DNA of 35,115 nt from Thermoleophilia bacterium. GTDB taxonomy: Bacteria; Actinomycetota; Thermoleophilia; Miltoncostaeales; Miltoncostaeaceae. The stretch spans positions 1 through 35,115 of the forward strand of contig JANQPH010000031.1 of assembly GCA_028285405.1 (NCBI GenBank), read 5' to 3'. Below, piece after piece: positions 7,290 through 13,929 of the stretch. Positions within the stretch are counted from its first letter, which is position 1. Each line of letters opens with the position of its first letter. Below the pieces are notes generated by a model, which saw nothing but the letters and a program-made list of their open reading frames with translations, had not been told where the DNA came from and did not search any database. The position numbers and the translations under genes were made by a program.

Positions 7290-7577
7290 TCAGCGCCCGA
7301 ACGGTGACGGGCTTCCGCAGCGTTGGTTGAATGCGACTCTGTCTCCGAGACTGAGCCGTTCGACTCCCAATTCGTCGGAGATCAGCGTGATCTTGCAATC
7401 GATCTCCTCGACGTCGTCACTTACGTCGTCGATCTGTGAACCGAGGGTCTGCTGACGACTCTCTGTAGCGATGCCGAATGTGCTCGGTGTGAGCGCAATC
7501 AGCAGAACAATCACGAGCGCCGCCGTGCTCGCAACAGCGGTGATGCTCGTAAGGATCAGAACACGATGCTCGTGCAC
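7290..7577 (-). CDS. Small membrane-anchored protein between two tRNA-Ala genes
   Basis: The 95-residue product has a short N-terminus (VHEHRVLIL), one hydrophobic segment at about residues 7-30 and an extracytoplasmic-looking tail rich in Asp, Glu and Ser (about 40-75). The tail could form a short coiled coil (SQIDDVSDDVEEID). It carries two cysteines near positions 61 and 87. The GTG start is supported by an AGGGGGGAG Shine-Dalgarno 5 nt upstream. The gene lies on the same strand as, and between, two near-identical tRNA genes. Codon use is less GC-biased than in the surrounding core genes. I do not recognise a family. Confidence 0.6.
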   Translation of the reverse strand: MHEHRVLILTSITAVASTAALVIVLLIALTPSTFGIATESRQQTLGSQIDDVSDDVEEIDCKITLISDELGVERLSLGDRVAFNQRCGSPSPFGR

Positions 7578-7628
7578 GACGCTCCCCCCTGAGCGGGCAG
7601 GGCGTCACTCTATGGCTTGGCCCCGAGA

Positions 7629-7701
7629 TGGAGGATGCGGGGCTCGAACCCGCGACCTCCGGCTTGCAAAGCCGGCGCTCTCCCAGCTGAGCTAATCCCC
7701 C
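7629..7701 (-). tRNA. tRNA-Ala (anticodon TGC)
   Basis: The 73-nt cloverleaf has a fully paired acceptor stem (GGGGGAT with ATCCTCC, including G3-U70), anticodon loop TTTGCAA (TGC) and discriminator A73. CCA is not encoded. It shares 32 identical nt at the 3' half with the tRNA-Ala(CGC) gene and about 22 similar nt of upstream flank. Confidence 0.97.
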
Positions 7702-7714
7702 AAGTGCGCGGCGA

Positions 7715-7720
7715 AGGCTA
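7715..7720 (-). promoter_or_regulatory. -10 element of tRNA-Ala(TGC)
   Basis: TAGCCT on the minus strand lies 13 nt before the mature 5' end, leaving a short leader for RNase P. The equivalent position before tRNA-Ala(CGC), 7264-7269, reads TCGCCT and has lost the key A. Confidence 0.4.
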
Positions 7721-7744
7721 GACGACCGGCCCCGCCCCCCGAAG

Positions 7745-8224
7745 CTACTCCTCGGAGGCTCCCGCCTCGCCACCGGCGAGCACCCTGACCTTCGGGGTCA
7801 GGGCCACGAGCAGGCCTCCGTCGTCGTCGTAGGCCGGGAAGAGGTCGAGGGTCGCCTTGCGTGGCTCGTCGATGCCGTTCGGGCTGAACGTGCAGTCGAT
7901 GCCGAGCTGCCGGACGCCCCACTCGAGGGCGATCGCGACCGGGTCCCCGTTCTCGAACCCGGCGAGGCCGAGCCGCTCCACGACCTCCTTGCCGAGCAGG
8001 TTGCGCTCGTGGTAGCCGGTGACCGCGGTGGCGGCATGGCCTGCGGCGATGATCCGGCGCTGCTGGTCGCAGACGATCAGCGCGGTGCGCGGGCTCGCGA
8101 AATAGTCCTCGAGCAGCTCGAAGAGGAAGCCGAACCCGCAGCGCGAGCAGCCACGGGGCTGCCCCTGGACGGTCCGGTCGCCGGCCTCTCGGTTGGCGCA
8201 GCTCGGGCAGATGAAGACGGCCAT
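7745..8224 (-). CDS. Zinc-ribbon and PAS-domain protein
   Basis: The 159-residue protein starts with a zinc ribbon (Cys6, Cys9, Cys26, Cys29, spaced CxxC-x16-CxxC). A PAS-like sensor domain follows from about residue 40 (FASPRTALIVCDQQRRIIAAGHAA, then TGYHERNLLGKEVVERLGL), as used to sense ligands or redox state. A less conserved C-terminal part (about 95-159) ends in an acidic tail. It has no output domain, so it probably acts through a partner. The ATG follows TAGACT by 7 nt, giving a leaderless transcript. The gene is divergent from nhaA and lies just upstream of tRNA-Ala(TGC) on the same strand. Confidence 0.75.
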   Translation of the reverse strand: MAVFICPSCANREAGDRTVQGQPRGCSRCGFGFLFELLEDYFASPRTALIVCDQQRRIIAAGHAATAVTGYHERNLLGKEVVERLGLAGFENGDPVAIALEWGVRQLGIDCTFSPNGIDEPRKATLDLFPAYDDDGGLLVALTPKVRVLAGGEAGASEE

Positions 8225-8231
8225 TCGCGCA

Positions 8232-8237
8232 AGTCTA
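8232..8237 (-). promoter_or_regulatory. -10 element of the PAS gene (leaderless)
   Basis: TAGACT on the minus strand lies 7 nt before the ATG at 8224, with no Shine-Dalgarno between. Confidence 0.45.
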
Positions 8238-8261
8238 GCCCCGGACCTTGAAGACCAGGTT

Positions 8262-8345
8262 GTGGCGCCTGAGACGGCGCGTTGGCACGTACAGAACCCC
8301 GTGCCGCCGGGCGAGACGCCACGAGGGAGGCCTCCGAGCAGGAGG
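8262..8345 (+). promoter_or_regulatory. Structured leader of nhaA, candidate riboswitch
   Basis: GTGGCG (8262-8267) pairs with CGCCAC (8317-8322) and encloses GGCACG (8284-8289) paired with CGTGCC (8300-8305) around a 10-nt loop. An alternative hairpin, GCGCC (8265-8269) with GGCGC (8276-8280), would compete with the outer stem. Next, CCTCC (8331-8335) pairs with GGAGG (8341-8345) around GAGCA, which would hide the only Shine-Dalgarno before the nhaA ATG. Two mutually exclusive stems plus a ribosome-site hairpin is the layout of a cation riboswitch. Lithium-responsive nhaA leaders (nhaA-I and nhaA-II motifs) are known; membership is unproven here. Against this, TAGTCT at 8346-8351 lies 8 nt before the ATG and could drive a leaderless transcript instead. 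Confidence 0.45.
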
Positions 8346-8359
8346 TAGTCTGTGCCGTC

Positions 8360-9778
8360 ATGGAGCGGCGCGAACAGCCGGACGGGCTGGGTCGCGCTGC
8401 ACGGGGTGCGCCGCGCCGCCCGTGGAGCCATTCGGGCCGCACGGTCCCGCGGATCCTGGTGCGGCCGGTCCAGCAGTTCATGCGACAGGAGGCCTCCGGC
8501 GGCATCGTCCTGCTCGCTGCGACGATCGTCGCGCTGGTCTGGGCGAACGTGGACTTCAGCGGGTACTCGTCCGTCTGGGAGACCGAGTTCACGCTGGTCC
8601 TCGGCGAGTTCTCGATCACCGAGGACCTGCGGCACGTCGTCAACGACGGCCTCATGACGATCTTCTTCCTCGTCATCGGGCTCGAGGTCAAGCGCGAGCT
8701 CACCGTCGGGGAGCTGAGCGACCGCAAGGCGGCGATGCTGCCGGCGGCTGCGGCGCTCGGCGGGATGATCTTCCCCGCCGTGATCTACCTGGCGATCGCG
8801 CCGGGCGATGCGAGCCACGGATGGGGGATCCCGATCGCGACGGACGTCGCCTTCGCGCTGGCTGCGCTCGCGGCACTCGGGCGGCTGGTCCCGTACACGC
8901 TCGTGGCCTTCGTCCTCGGCGTCGCGGTCGTCGACGACATCGGGGCCATCACGGTGATCGCGCTCTTCTACACCGACGACCTGAACGTCCTGTGGCTGCT
9001 CGCGGCGATCCTCGGCTTGCTCGCGATGGTGCTGCTCAACCGCCTCCACGTGAGGTACGTGCCGGCCTACTTCGTCGTCGGGTTCGCCGTGTGGTTCGCC
9101 ACCTTCGAGTCGGGGGTGCACGCGACCATCGCGGGTGTCGCCATCGGCCTCATCACACCCGTGCACGCATTCCAGAGCGCCGAGGCCGCGAGCCAGGAGG
9201 CGACGCGGATCGCGCAGATGGCGCCCGACGCTCCCGACGACGCTGATCAGAACGCCTCCTACTGGCGTCAGATCGCACAGATCTCGCGCGAGGCGATCTC
9301 ACCGCTCGACCGGGTCGCGCACGCCCTCCATCAGTGGTCGAGCTTCGTCGTGCTGCCGATCTTCGCCCTCGCGAACGCCGGCATCCTCCTGACCGCCGAC
9401 ACGCTCAGCGCCGCCGCCGAGAGCGCGGTTGCGCCCGCGGTCGCGTTCGGGCTCGTGTTCGGCAAGATCATCGGCATCTCCGTGGGATGCGCGATCGCGG
9501 TCCGCTTGGGCCTCGCCCGATTGCCCCGAGCCGTCAGCTGGCTCCACATCGTCGGAGCCGGGGCGGTCGCCGGCATCGGGTTCACCGTGTCGCTCTTCAT
9601 CTCCGAGCTGGCCTTCGACGACGCCGACCTGGCCAACGCCTCGCGAATCGGCATCCTGTTCGGCTCGGTGATCGCCGCGATCATCGGCATCAGCACCCTG
9701 GCGATCGTCGGCCGGATCAGGCGGGCGCGCGCGGCCGAGGCGGCAAACGAGCCGCTGGCTGCGAGCGCCGGCCGCTAG
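8360..9778 (+). CDS. nhaA: Na+/H+ antiporter NhaA
   Basis: NhaA exports one Na+ or Li+ in exchange for protons across the cytoplasmic membrane and supports salt and pH tolerance. The 472-residue protein shows the family core: FFLVIGLEVKRELTVGELS (about 102-120), Asp162 in IATDVAFAL, and the ion-binding Asp192-Asp193 pair in VVDDIGAI, followed by alternating hydrophobic helices to the end. It is longer than the E. coli protein. It carries about 40 extra N-terminal residues and a soluble insert of about 50 residues rich in Ala, Asp and Gln (around 270-315), as seen in actinobacterial members. The ATG follows GGAGG by 14 nt, longer than usual. It ends in a shared CTAG with the convergent flavoprotein gene. 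Confidence 0.95.
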   Translation: MERREQPDGLGRAARGAPRRPWSHSGRTVPRILVRPVQQFMRQEASGGIVLLAATIVALVWANVDFSGYSSVWETEFTLVLGEFSITEDLRHVVNDGLMTIFFLVIGLEVKRELTVGELSDRKAAMLPAAAALGGMIFPAVIYLAIAPGDASHGWGIPIATDVAFALAALAALGRLVPYTLVAFVLGVAVVDDIGAITVIALFYTDDLNVLWLLAAILGLLAMVLLNRLHVRYVPAYFVVGFAVWFATFESGVHATIAGVAIGLITPVHAFQSAEAASQEATRIAQMAPDAPDDADQNASYWRQIAQISREAISPLDRVAHALHQWSSFVVLPIFALANAGILLTADTLSAAAESAVAPAVAFGLVFGKIIGISVGCAIAVRLGLARLPRAVSWLHIVGAGAVAGIGFTVSLFISELAFDDADLANASRIGILFGSVIAAIIGISTLAIVGRIRRARAAEAANEPLAASAGR

Positions 9779-10689
9779 CGAGCCTCGAACCACTCCTTCA
9801 CGATCATGTGCGCCGCAGCGGCGCCCGCGGCCGCGGCCTCGATCGCGCCGACCCAGCCACGCACGTCGCCGGCCGCCCAGAGGCGCGAAACGTTGGTGCG
9901 GCCGAACTCGTCGGCGATCACGTGGCCCTCGTCGTCGAGGTCGAGCCCGAGCTGTCGTTCCGCGGCCCGCACCACCTCGAGGACCCGCTCGTCGAGCGTC
10001 CAGTGGAGCGCCCCGACCTCGATGCGCTCCCCGGTGTCGAGCACGACCCCGGTGACAGCGCCGTCCTGGTGCTCCACCTCGGCGATCCCGCCCCGGTGGA
10101 CCGGAACGTCGGACGGGATCGCGCGCTCGATCTCGGGAGTCAGCTCGAGCCCGGTCGGCATCACCACGACCCTCCGTGACGTCCAGTTCAGCGCCAGCCG
10201 AGGAAGGAACTCGAGGTACTCCGCCCGCGCGGGCACGATGCCCCAGGGCCGGTCGCGGTTTTCGAAGCCGTCGCAGAAGGGGCACGAGAAGATCGTCTTG
10301 CCCCAGCACTCGCGGAACCCGGAAACGCTCGGCGGCACGTCCTCGAAGCCGCACGCCAGGACGACGTGCCGAGCCGCCCAGGTCCCGTCGCCGGTGTCGA
10401 GCTCGAACACCTCACCGTTGTCCGCGCGCGTGATCGAGCGCACCGACAGGCGCTCCAGTCGCGCCGCGCCGTAGACGTCGATCTGCTCCCAGGCTCGCTC
10501 CCTGATCTGACCGGGCCGGAGACCGTCGAGCCCGAGGAAGTTGTGCACGCCGTGCGACGCCGCGTTGCGCGCCGGCTCCGGGCGGTCGAAGACGACGACC
10601 CGCTTGCGTGTGCGCGCCAGGACGAGCGCGGCCTGCATTCCGGCCGGCCCTCCTCCGACGATCGCGACATCGGCCGGAACGCCCGCCAC
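9775..10689 (-). CDS. Thioredoxin-reductase-like FAD-dependent oxidoreductase
   Basis: The 304-residue flavoprotein has the FAD motif GGGPAG (12-17), a redox-active CPFC pair (136-139, in SCPFCDGFENRD) and the terminal flavin motif AAGD (272-275), all in thioredoxin reductase order. The NADPH Rossmann motif expected just after the CxxC (GxGxxA) is replaced by GIVPARAEY. That suggests it does not use NADPH in the normal way. Similar proteins include flavin dithiol oxidases (gliotoxin-type) and ferredoxin- or oxygen-linked TrxR relatives. The GTG start lies 4 nt after the end of the secreted-protein gene, so they form an operon. The substrate may be a dithiol or a small natural product, but this is inference. 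Confidence 0.8.
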   Translation of the reverse strand: MAGVPADVAIVGGGPAGMQAALVLARTRKRVVVFDRPEPARNAASHGVHNFLGLDGLRPGQIRERAWEQIDVYGAARLERLSVRSITRADNGEVFELDTGDGTWAARHVVLACGFEDVPPSVSGFRECWGKTIFSCPFCDGFENRDRPWGIVPARAEYLEFLPRLALNWTSRRVVVMPTGLELTPEIERAIPSDVPVHRGGIAEVEHQDGAVTGVVLDTGERIEVGALHWTLDERVLEVVRAAERQLGLDLDDEGHVIADEFGRTNVSRLWAAGDVRGWVGAIEAAAAGAAAAHMIVKEWFEAR

Positions 10690-10693
10690 CCCC

Positions 10694-12661
10694 TCAGGCC
10701 CCCTGGACCTCGGGCGTCTCGTCGTAGGCGCCCTCCCACGGCAGGCGATCGGGGTCGGGGTCGCCCGGCAGGCGGTATCCCCACGCCGGGTGATCCGAAA
10801 CGCCCCCGCTCCAGCGGTGGATGGCCTGGACCAGCGTGATCAGGTCCTGCGGGACGCTCAGGGCCTCCGGGCGCAGGATCTGCGCCGAGAACGCGAGCAC
10901 CCGCCCCTGGCCCACCTGGCGCAGGAACGCCGCGGGGCGGCCGTCGATGAACCTCGCGACGACGGTCGCACCGGCGGGAACCGACGAGAACGCGTAGGTG
11001 TCTCGCCCGAGCACGGGCGCGAACATGTCGTCGTTCGGCACCCCCTGACCGATGGCGTTCGCGTCCACCTGGATCAGGTTCGAGACGGTTCGCTCGGTGA
11101 GGGACGCGCCGAGGAGGGCCGACCGCACGTCCGCCAGCTCCGCCCCGTCCGGCCCGTACGAGAACGCCTTCGGATCGGTCACGATCAGCGTGCCGCCACC
11201 GCGAACCCAGTCGGCGATCCGCTCGGCGACCGGGCGCTCGAGGATCTCGGCCCGCGGGAGCCACAGCGTCCGCGCCTGGTCGAGCCGCTCGGGCTCGCGG
11301 CCGATGCGCGTGTCCGCCTCGAAGTTGAACGCGCCCTTGCCGAGCTCGCCGAGGAGCGAGTAGGCCGCGTACAGCTCGTCGCCGCCGGTCTTGTAGCGCG
11401 CGCCGCCGTTTCCAAGATGCGGACGGGCCTGTGCCTCGGTCATCATCGAGTAGAGGACCAGGGTGCGCGGGTCCTGCGGCTTCGGCGGCAGCGTCGCGCC
11501 CCGCATCGCCCTGGCGATCGCCAGCATCTGGCGGTAGAGGCGGGGGTTCGTCGCCCGCGGGTTGCCGGAGGCGAACAGGCTGATGTCCGTGCCGCCGGCC
11601 CGAAGCGCCTGGGCCGTCCACGTCCAGAGGTCGCCCCCCTCTGGCTGGTAGCCGCCATGCTCGAATGCCTGGACGACGGTGCGGACCCGCTTTCCGGTCA
11701 GATCGCCGATGAACTTGGCCCCGAAGCCGTGGTTGTAGCGGCCGCGACCGGCCACGTCGCGCTCGACCTTGCTGGTGTACGGGTCGTTCTCGACGACGTC
11801 GGCGAAGTCGGCGAGGCGGGTGTAGTCCCACGGCATGAAGCCGTCGATGAACGCGTAGTTGTTCGGGTTCACGACCCCGTCAGGGTCGAGGCGCTTGATC
11901 AGCTTGGCCTGGCGCTCCTTGAAGTCGAGGTATCTGTCGGAGACATAGCGCGAGTACGCGACCCACTTGAGCCGCTCCGACAGCGCCCGGGTCTTCCTGG
12001 CGTTCCAGCGCGGCAGCGGCTGCCCGTATTCCCTCTTGACCGCGGCACGCAGCCGCTTCGCGTATCCGGAGCGGTTCGCCTTGCGGCCCGAGGGGAGGAA
12101 CACGATCGGCTCGTCGGAGCCGATGTACTGCGCCAGGTACGGGCGGTTCCGCAGGGACCGGACGATCCGCCGGGTCTCCCGCATCCCGGCCCTCAGATAC
12201 ACCGGGTCGAGCAGCGACGCCCGTCGCGCCCACGCCAGCGTGCGCGGGTTGTTCACGTAGGCGTTCTTTCGCCCGAGCACGATGCGGGCCGTCCAGATGT
12301 CGAGGTTGGCGTCCCACTTGAGACCGGTCCGCCGGTGCTGACGGGCGAAGTTGGCCGGCCTGCGCCAGCCGGCCGGCTCGAGCTCACCGAGCGGAACCCG
12401 GTGCGGCAGCGAGCTGGCGCCGGTGAACCAGAGCCCGTTCTGCCCCGATCGGCGAAGGGTCCGGTCGACCAGCGGCAGCCATCGCCGGGGCGGGATCGGC
12501 GGACGGGCAGCGTCTGGATCCCAGTTTGGAAGCGCGTTCTGGTACAGCTCGTGCGCCCACGAGTACGTGTTGCCGGCCGGCCGGGGCTGGCCGTCCTGAG
12601 CCAGCGCAGGCGCGGCTGCGACCGACAGCGCCACCGGGATGATCAGCAGGGCCTTACGCAC
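10694..12661 (-). CDS. Secreted protein with glycoside-hydrolase-like architecture
   Basis: The 655-residue product begins with a Sec signal peptide (about 1-21, MRKALLIIPVALSVAAAPALA) with likely cleavage before QDG. The first 400 residues look like a TIM-barrel hydrolase related to the GH42/GH-A group. Acidic residues fall at YIGSDEPI and in the stretch FIDGFMPWDYTRLADFADVVENDP. The last 250 residues resemble the amidotransferase-like trimerisation fold of such enzymes (VAERIADWVRGGGTLIVTDP, then GRVLAFSAQILRPEAL). No lipobox or anchor is seen, so it is probably released or cell-wall associated. The family link is a fold-level impression; I cannot name catalytic residues with confidence. 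Start GTG. It is followed by the flavoprotein gene after 4 nt. Confidence 0.6.
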   Translation of the reverse strand: MRKALLIIPVALSVAAAPALAQDGQPRPAGNTYSWAHELYQNALPNWDPDAARPPIPPRRWLPLVDRTLRRSGQNGLWFTGASSLPHRVPLGELEPAGWRRPANFARQHRRTGLKWDANLDIWTARIVLGRKNAYVNNPRTLAWARRASLLDPVYLRAGMRETRRIVRSLRNRPYLAQYIGSDEPIVFLPSGRKANRSGYAKRLRAAVKREYGQPLPRWNARKTRALSERLKWVAYSRYVSDRYLDFKERQAKLIKRLDPDGVVNPNNYAFIDGFMPWDYTRLADFADVVENDPYTSKVERDVAGRGRYNHGFGAKFIGDLTGKRVRTVVQAFEHGGYQPEGGDLWTWTAQALRAGGTDISLFASGNPRATNPRLYRQMLAIARAMRGATLPPKPQDPRTLVLYSMMTEAQARPHLGNGGARYKTGGDELYAAYSLLGELGKGAFNFEADTRIGREPERLDQARTLWLPRAEILERPVAERIADWVRGGGTLIVTDPKAFSYGPDGAELADVRSALLGASLTERTVSNLIQVDANAIGQGVPNDDMFAPVLGRDTYAFSSVPAGATVVARFIDGRPAAFLRQVGQGRVLAFSAQILRPEALSVPQDLITLVQAIHRWSGGVSDHPAWGYRLPGDPDPDRLPWEGAYDETPEVQGA

Positions 12662-12706
12662 GCGGCGGCATCATGCCCTTCGCGCCGGCCGGCAGGCAAC
12701 CGCACC

Positions 12707-12746
12707 GGGTCCGGCGCCCGCCGAGGCGGCCTCGGCGCCGGGGCCC
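12707..12746 (-). terminator. Long GC stem-loop after sat
   Basis: GCCGAGG (12720-12726) pairs with CCTCGGC (12730-12736) around a 3-nt loop, and flanking G/C runs (GGGTCC against GGGCCC) can extend the stem. It lies between the sat terminator hairpin and the secreted-protein gene and probably ends the sulfur operon transcript. Confidence 0.5.
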
Positions 12747-12756
12747 GGACGAGATG

Positions 12757-12783
12757 GCGAGCGGGTCAGCCGGACCCGCTCGC
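12757..12783 (-). terminator. Perfect 10-bp hairpin overlapping the sat stop codon
   Basis: GCGAGCGGGT (12757-12766) pairs perfectly with ACCCGCTCGC (12774-12783) around a 7-nt loop. The arm includes the sat stop codon and the last codons (Ala-Ala-Ser-Gly-Ser-Gly), so the coding sequence itself builds the stem. Confidence 0.55.
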
Positions 12784-13929
12784 GGCCGCTGCCTCGATCA
12801 GGATCTTCGCGACCTCTGGGCGGGTGAACTCCGCGGGCGGAGCCTCTCCGGCCTCGAGCATCTCACGCACCTTCGTTCCCGAGAGGAAGATCCGCTCGTC
12901 AGGGCCGCTGGGCGAGGTCTTGCTCGTCGCCATTCCGCCGGTCCGCGTGCACCAGAAGGAGTGCTCGAACATCATCGGCGTGATGCCGAGCTCGTCCGGG
13001 ATCGAGATGCCCTCGAAGATGTGCTGGGCGTCGTAGGTGCCGTAGTAGTTGCCGACCCCTGCGTGGTCGCGGCCGACGATGAAGTGGGTGCAGCCGTAGT
13101 TCTGGCGCATGATCGCGTGCAGGATCGCCTCGCGCGGGCCGGCGTAGCGCATCGCCGCGGGCAGGACGCCCAGCTGGACCCGGTCCTTGGCGTAGTACCC
13201 GTCGATCAGCACCTCGTAGCACCGCATGCGCACGTCGGGCGGGATGTCATCGCTCTTGGTCTCGCCGACGAGCGGGTGGATGAAGAGCCCCTCCACGGTC
13301 TCGAGGGCGACCTTGGTGATGTACTCGTGCGCCCGGTGGATCGGGTTGCGCGTCTGGAAGCCGACGACGCTCCTCCAGCCGTGCGAGTCGAACTTCTCGC
13401 GCGCCGCGAGCGGATCCAGCCGGTAGTTCTCGGACGCGGCGTCGAGCGGCATCCGGCGGGCGACCCGGACGGGCCCCGCCAGGCACTTGCTGCCGTGCGC
13501 GTACAGCGCGGCGACACCCGGGTGCTCCTGCTCGTCGGTGCCGAAGACCATTCGCGCCTCGCGCGAGAGGTCGATGTCGAAGATCTCCTCCAGCTCGAGG
13601 ATGCCGAGGAAGTGATCCTCCTCGTCCGTGAGCGCGACCGTGTCCGCGCCGGTCAGCTCGCGCGCCTTCTCGTCCGACACGGCGAGGGTGATCGGGATCG
13701 ACCACGCGAGCCCACTCGGGAGGCGCATCCCCTCGACCACGTCGTCGTAGGTGACCTTGTCCATGAACCCCTCGAGCGGCGAGAACGCGCCCACGCCGAT
13801 CAGGTCGAGGTCCGCCTGCTGGCGCGGAGTGATCGCCAGGCGGGGCCGGCCGAGCACGTCGACGAGCGAGCTGTCGAAGCGCGAGACGAGTCGGCCGCCG
13901 TGCGGCGGGATGGGTCCAGGGACGTTCAT
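12766..13929 (-). CDS. sat: Sulfate adenylyltransferase (ATP sulfurylase)
   Basis: Sat joins sulfate and ATP to adenosine 5'-phosphosulfate and pyrophosphate, or runs in reverse in sulfite oxidation. The 387-residue protein is the monofunctional single-chain form, not CysND and without an APS-kinase domain. The nucleotide site is visible as QTRNP (192-196) and HRAH (198-201), with GRDHAG (286-291) and FLSGTKVREML near the C-terminus. The ATG overlaps the stop of the comA-like gene by 4 nt, so the two are translationally coupled. It is the last gene of a five-gene minus-strand operon and is closed by two strong hairpins. No APS kinase or PAPS/APS reductase of the CysH type is in view. Confidence 0.96.
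   Translation of the reverse strand: MNVPGPIPPHGGRLVSRFDSSLVDVLGRPRLAITPRQQADLDLIGVGAFSPLEGFMDKVTYDDVVEGMRLPSGLAWSIPITLAVSDEKARELTGADTVALTDEEDHFLGILELEEIFDIDLSREARMVFGTDEQEHPGVAALYAHGSKCLAGPVRVARRMPLDAASENYRLDPLAAREKFDSHGWRSVVGFQTRNPIHRAHEYITKVALETVEGLFIHPLVGETKSDDIPPDVRMRCYEVLIDGYYAKDRVQLGVLPAAMRYAGPREAILHAIMRQNYGCTHFIVGRDHAGVGNYYGTYDAQHIFEGISIPDELGITPMMFEHSFWCTRTGGMATSKTSPSGPDERIFLSGTKVREMLEAGEAPPAEFTRPEVAKILIEAAAASGSG

Noticed and set aside
8346-8351. TAGTCT as proof of a leaderless nhaA transcript
   Set aside because: It fits the pattern but no -35 is visible, and it lies just after a paired Shine-Dalgarno. Kept as a rival to the riboswitch idea, not as a call.
10541-13036. Very long plus-strand open frame opposite the secreted protein and sat genes
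   Set aside because: It is the mirror frame of strongly GC-biased minus-strand genes. It is rich in Arg, Gly and Pro without any family motif, while the opposite strand has clear ones.
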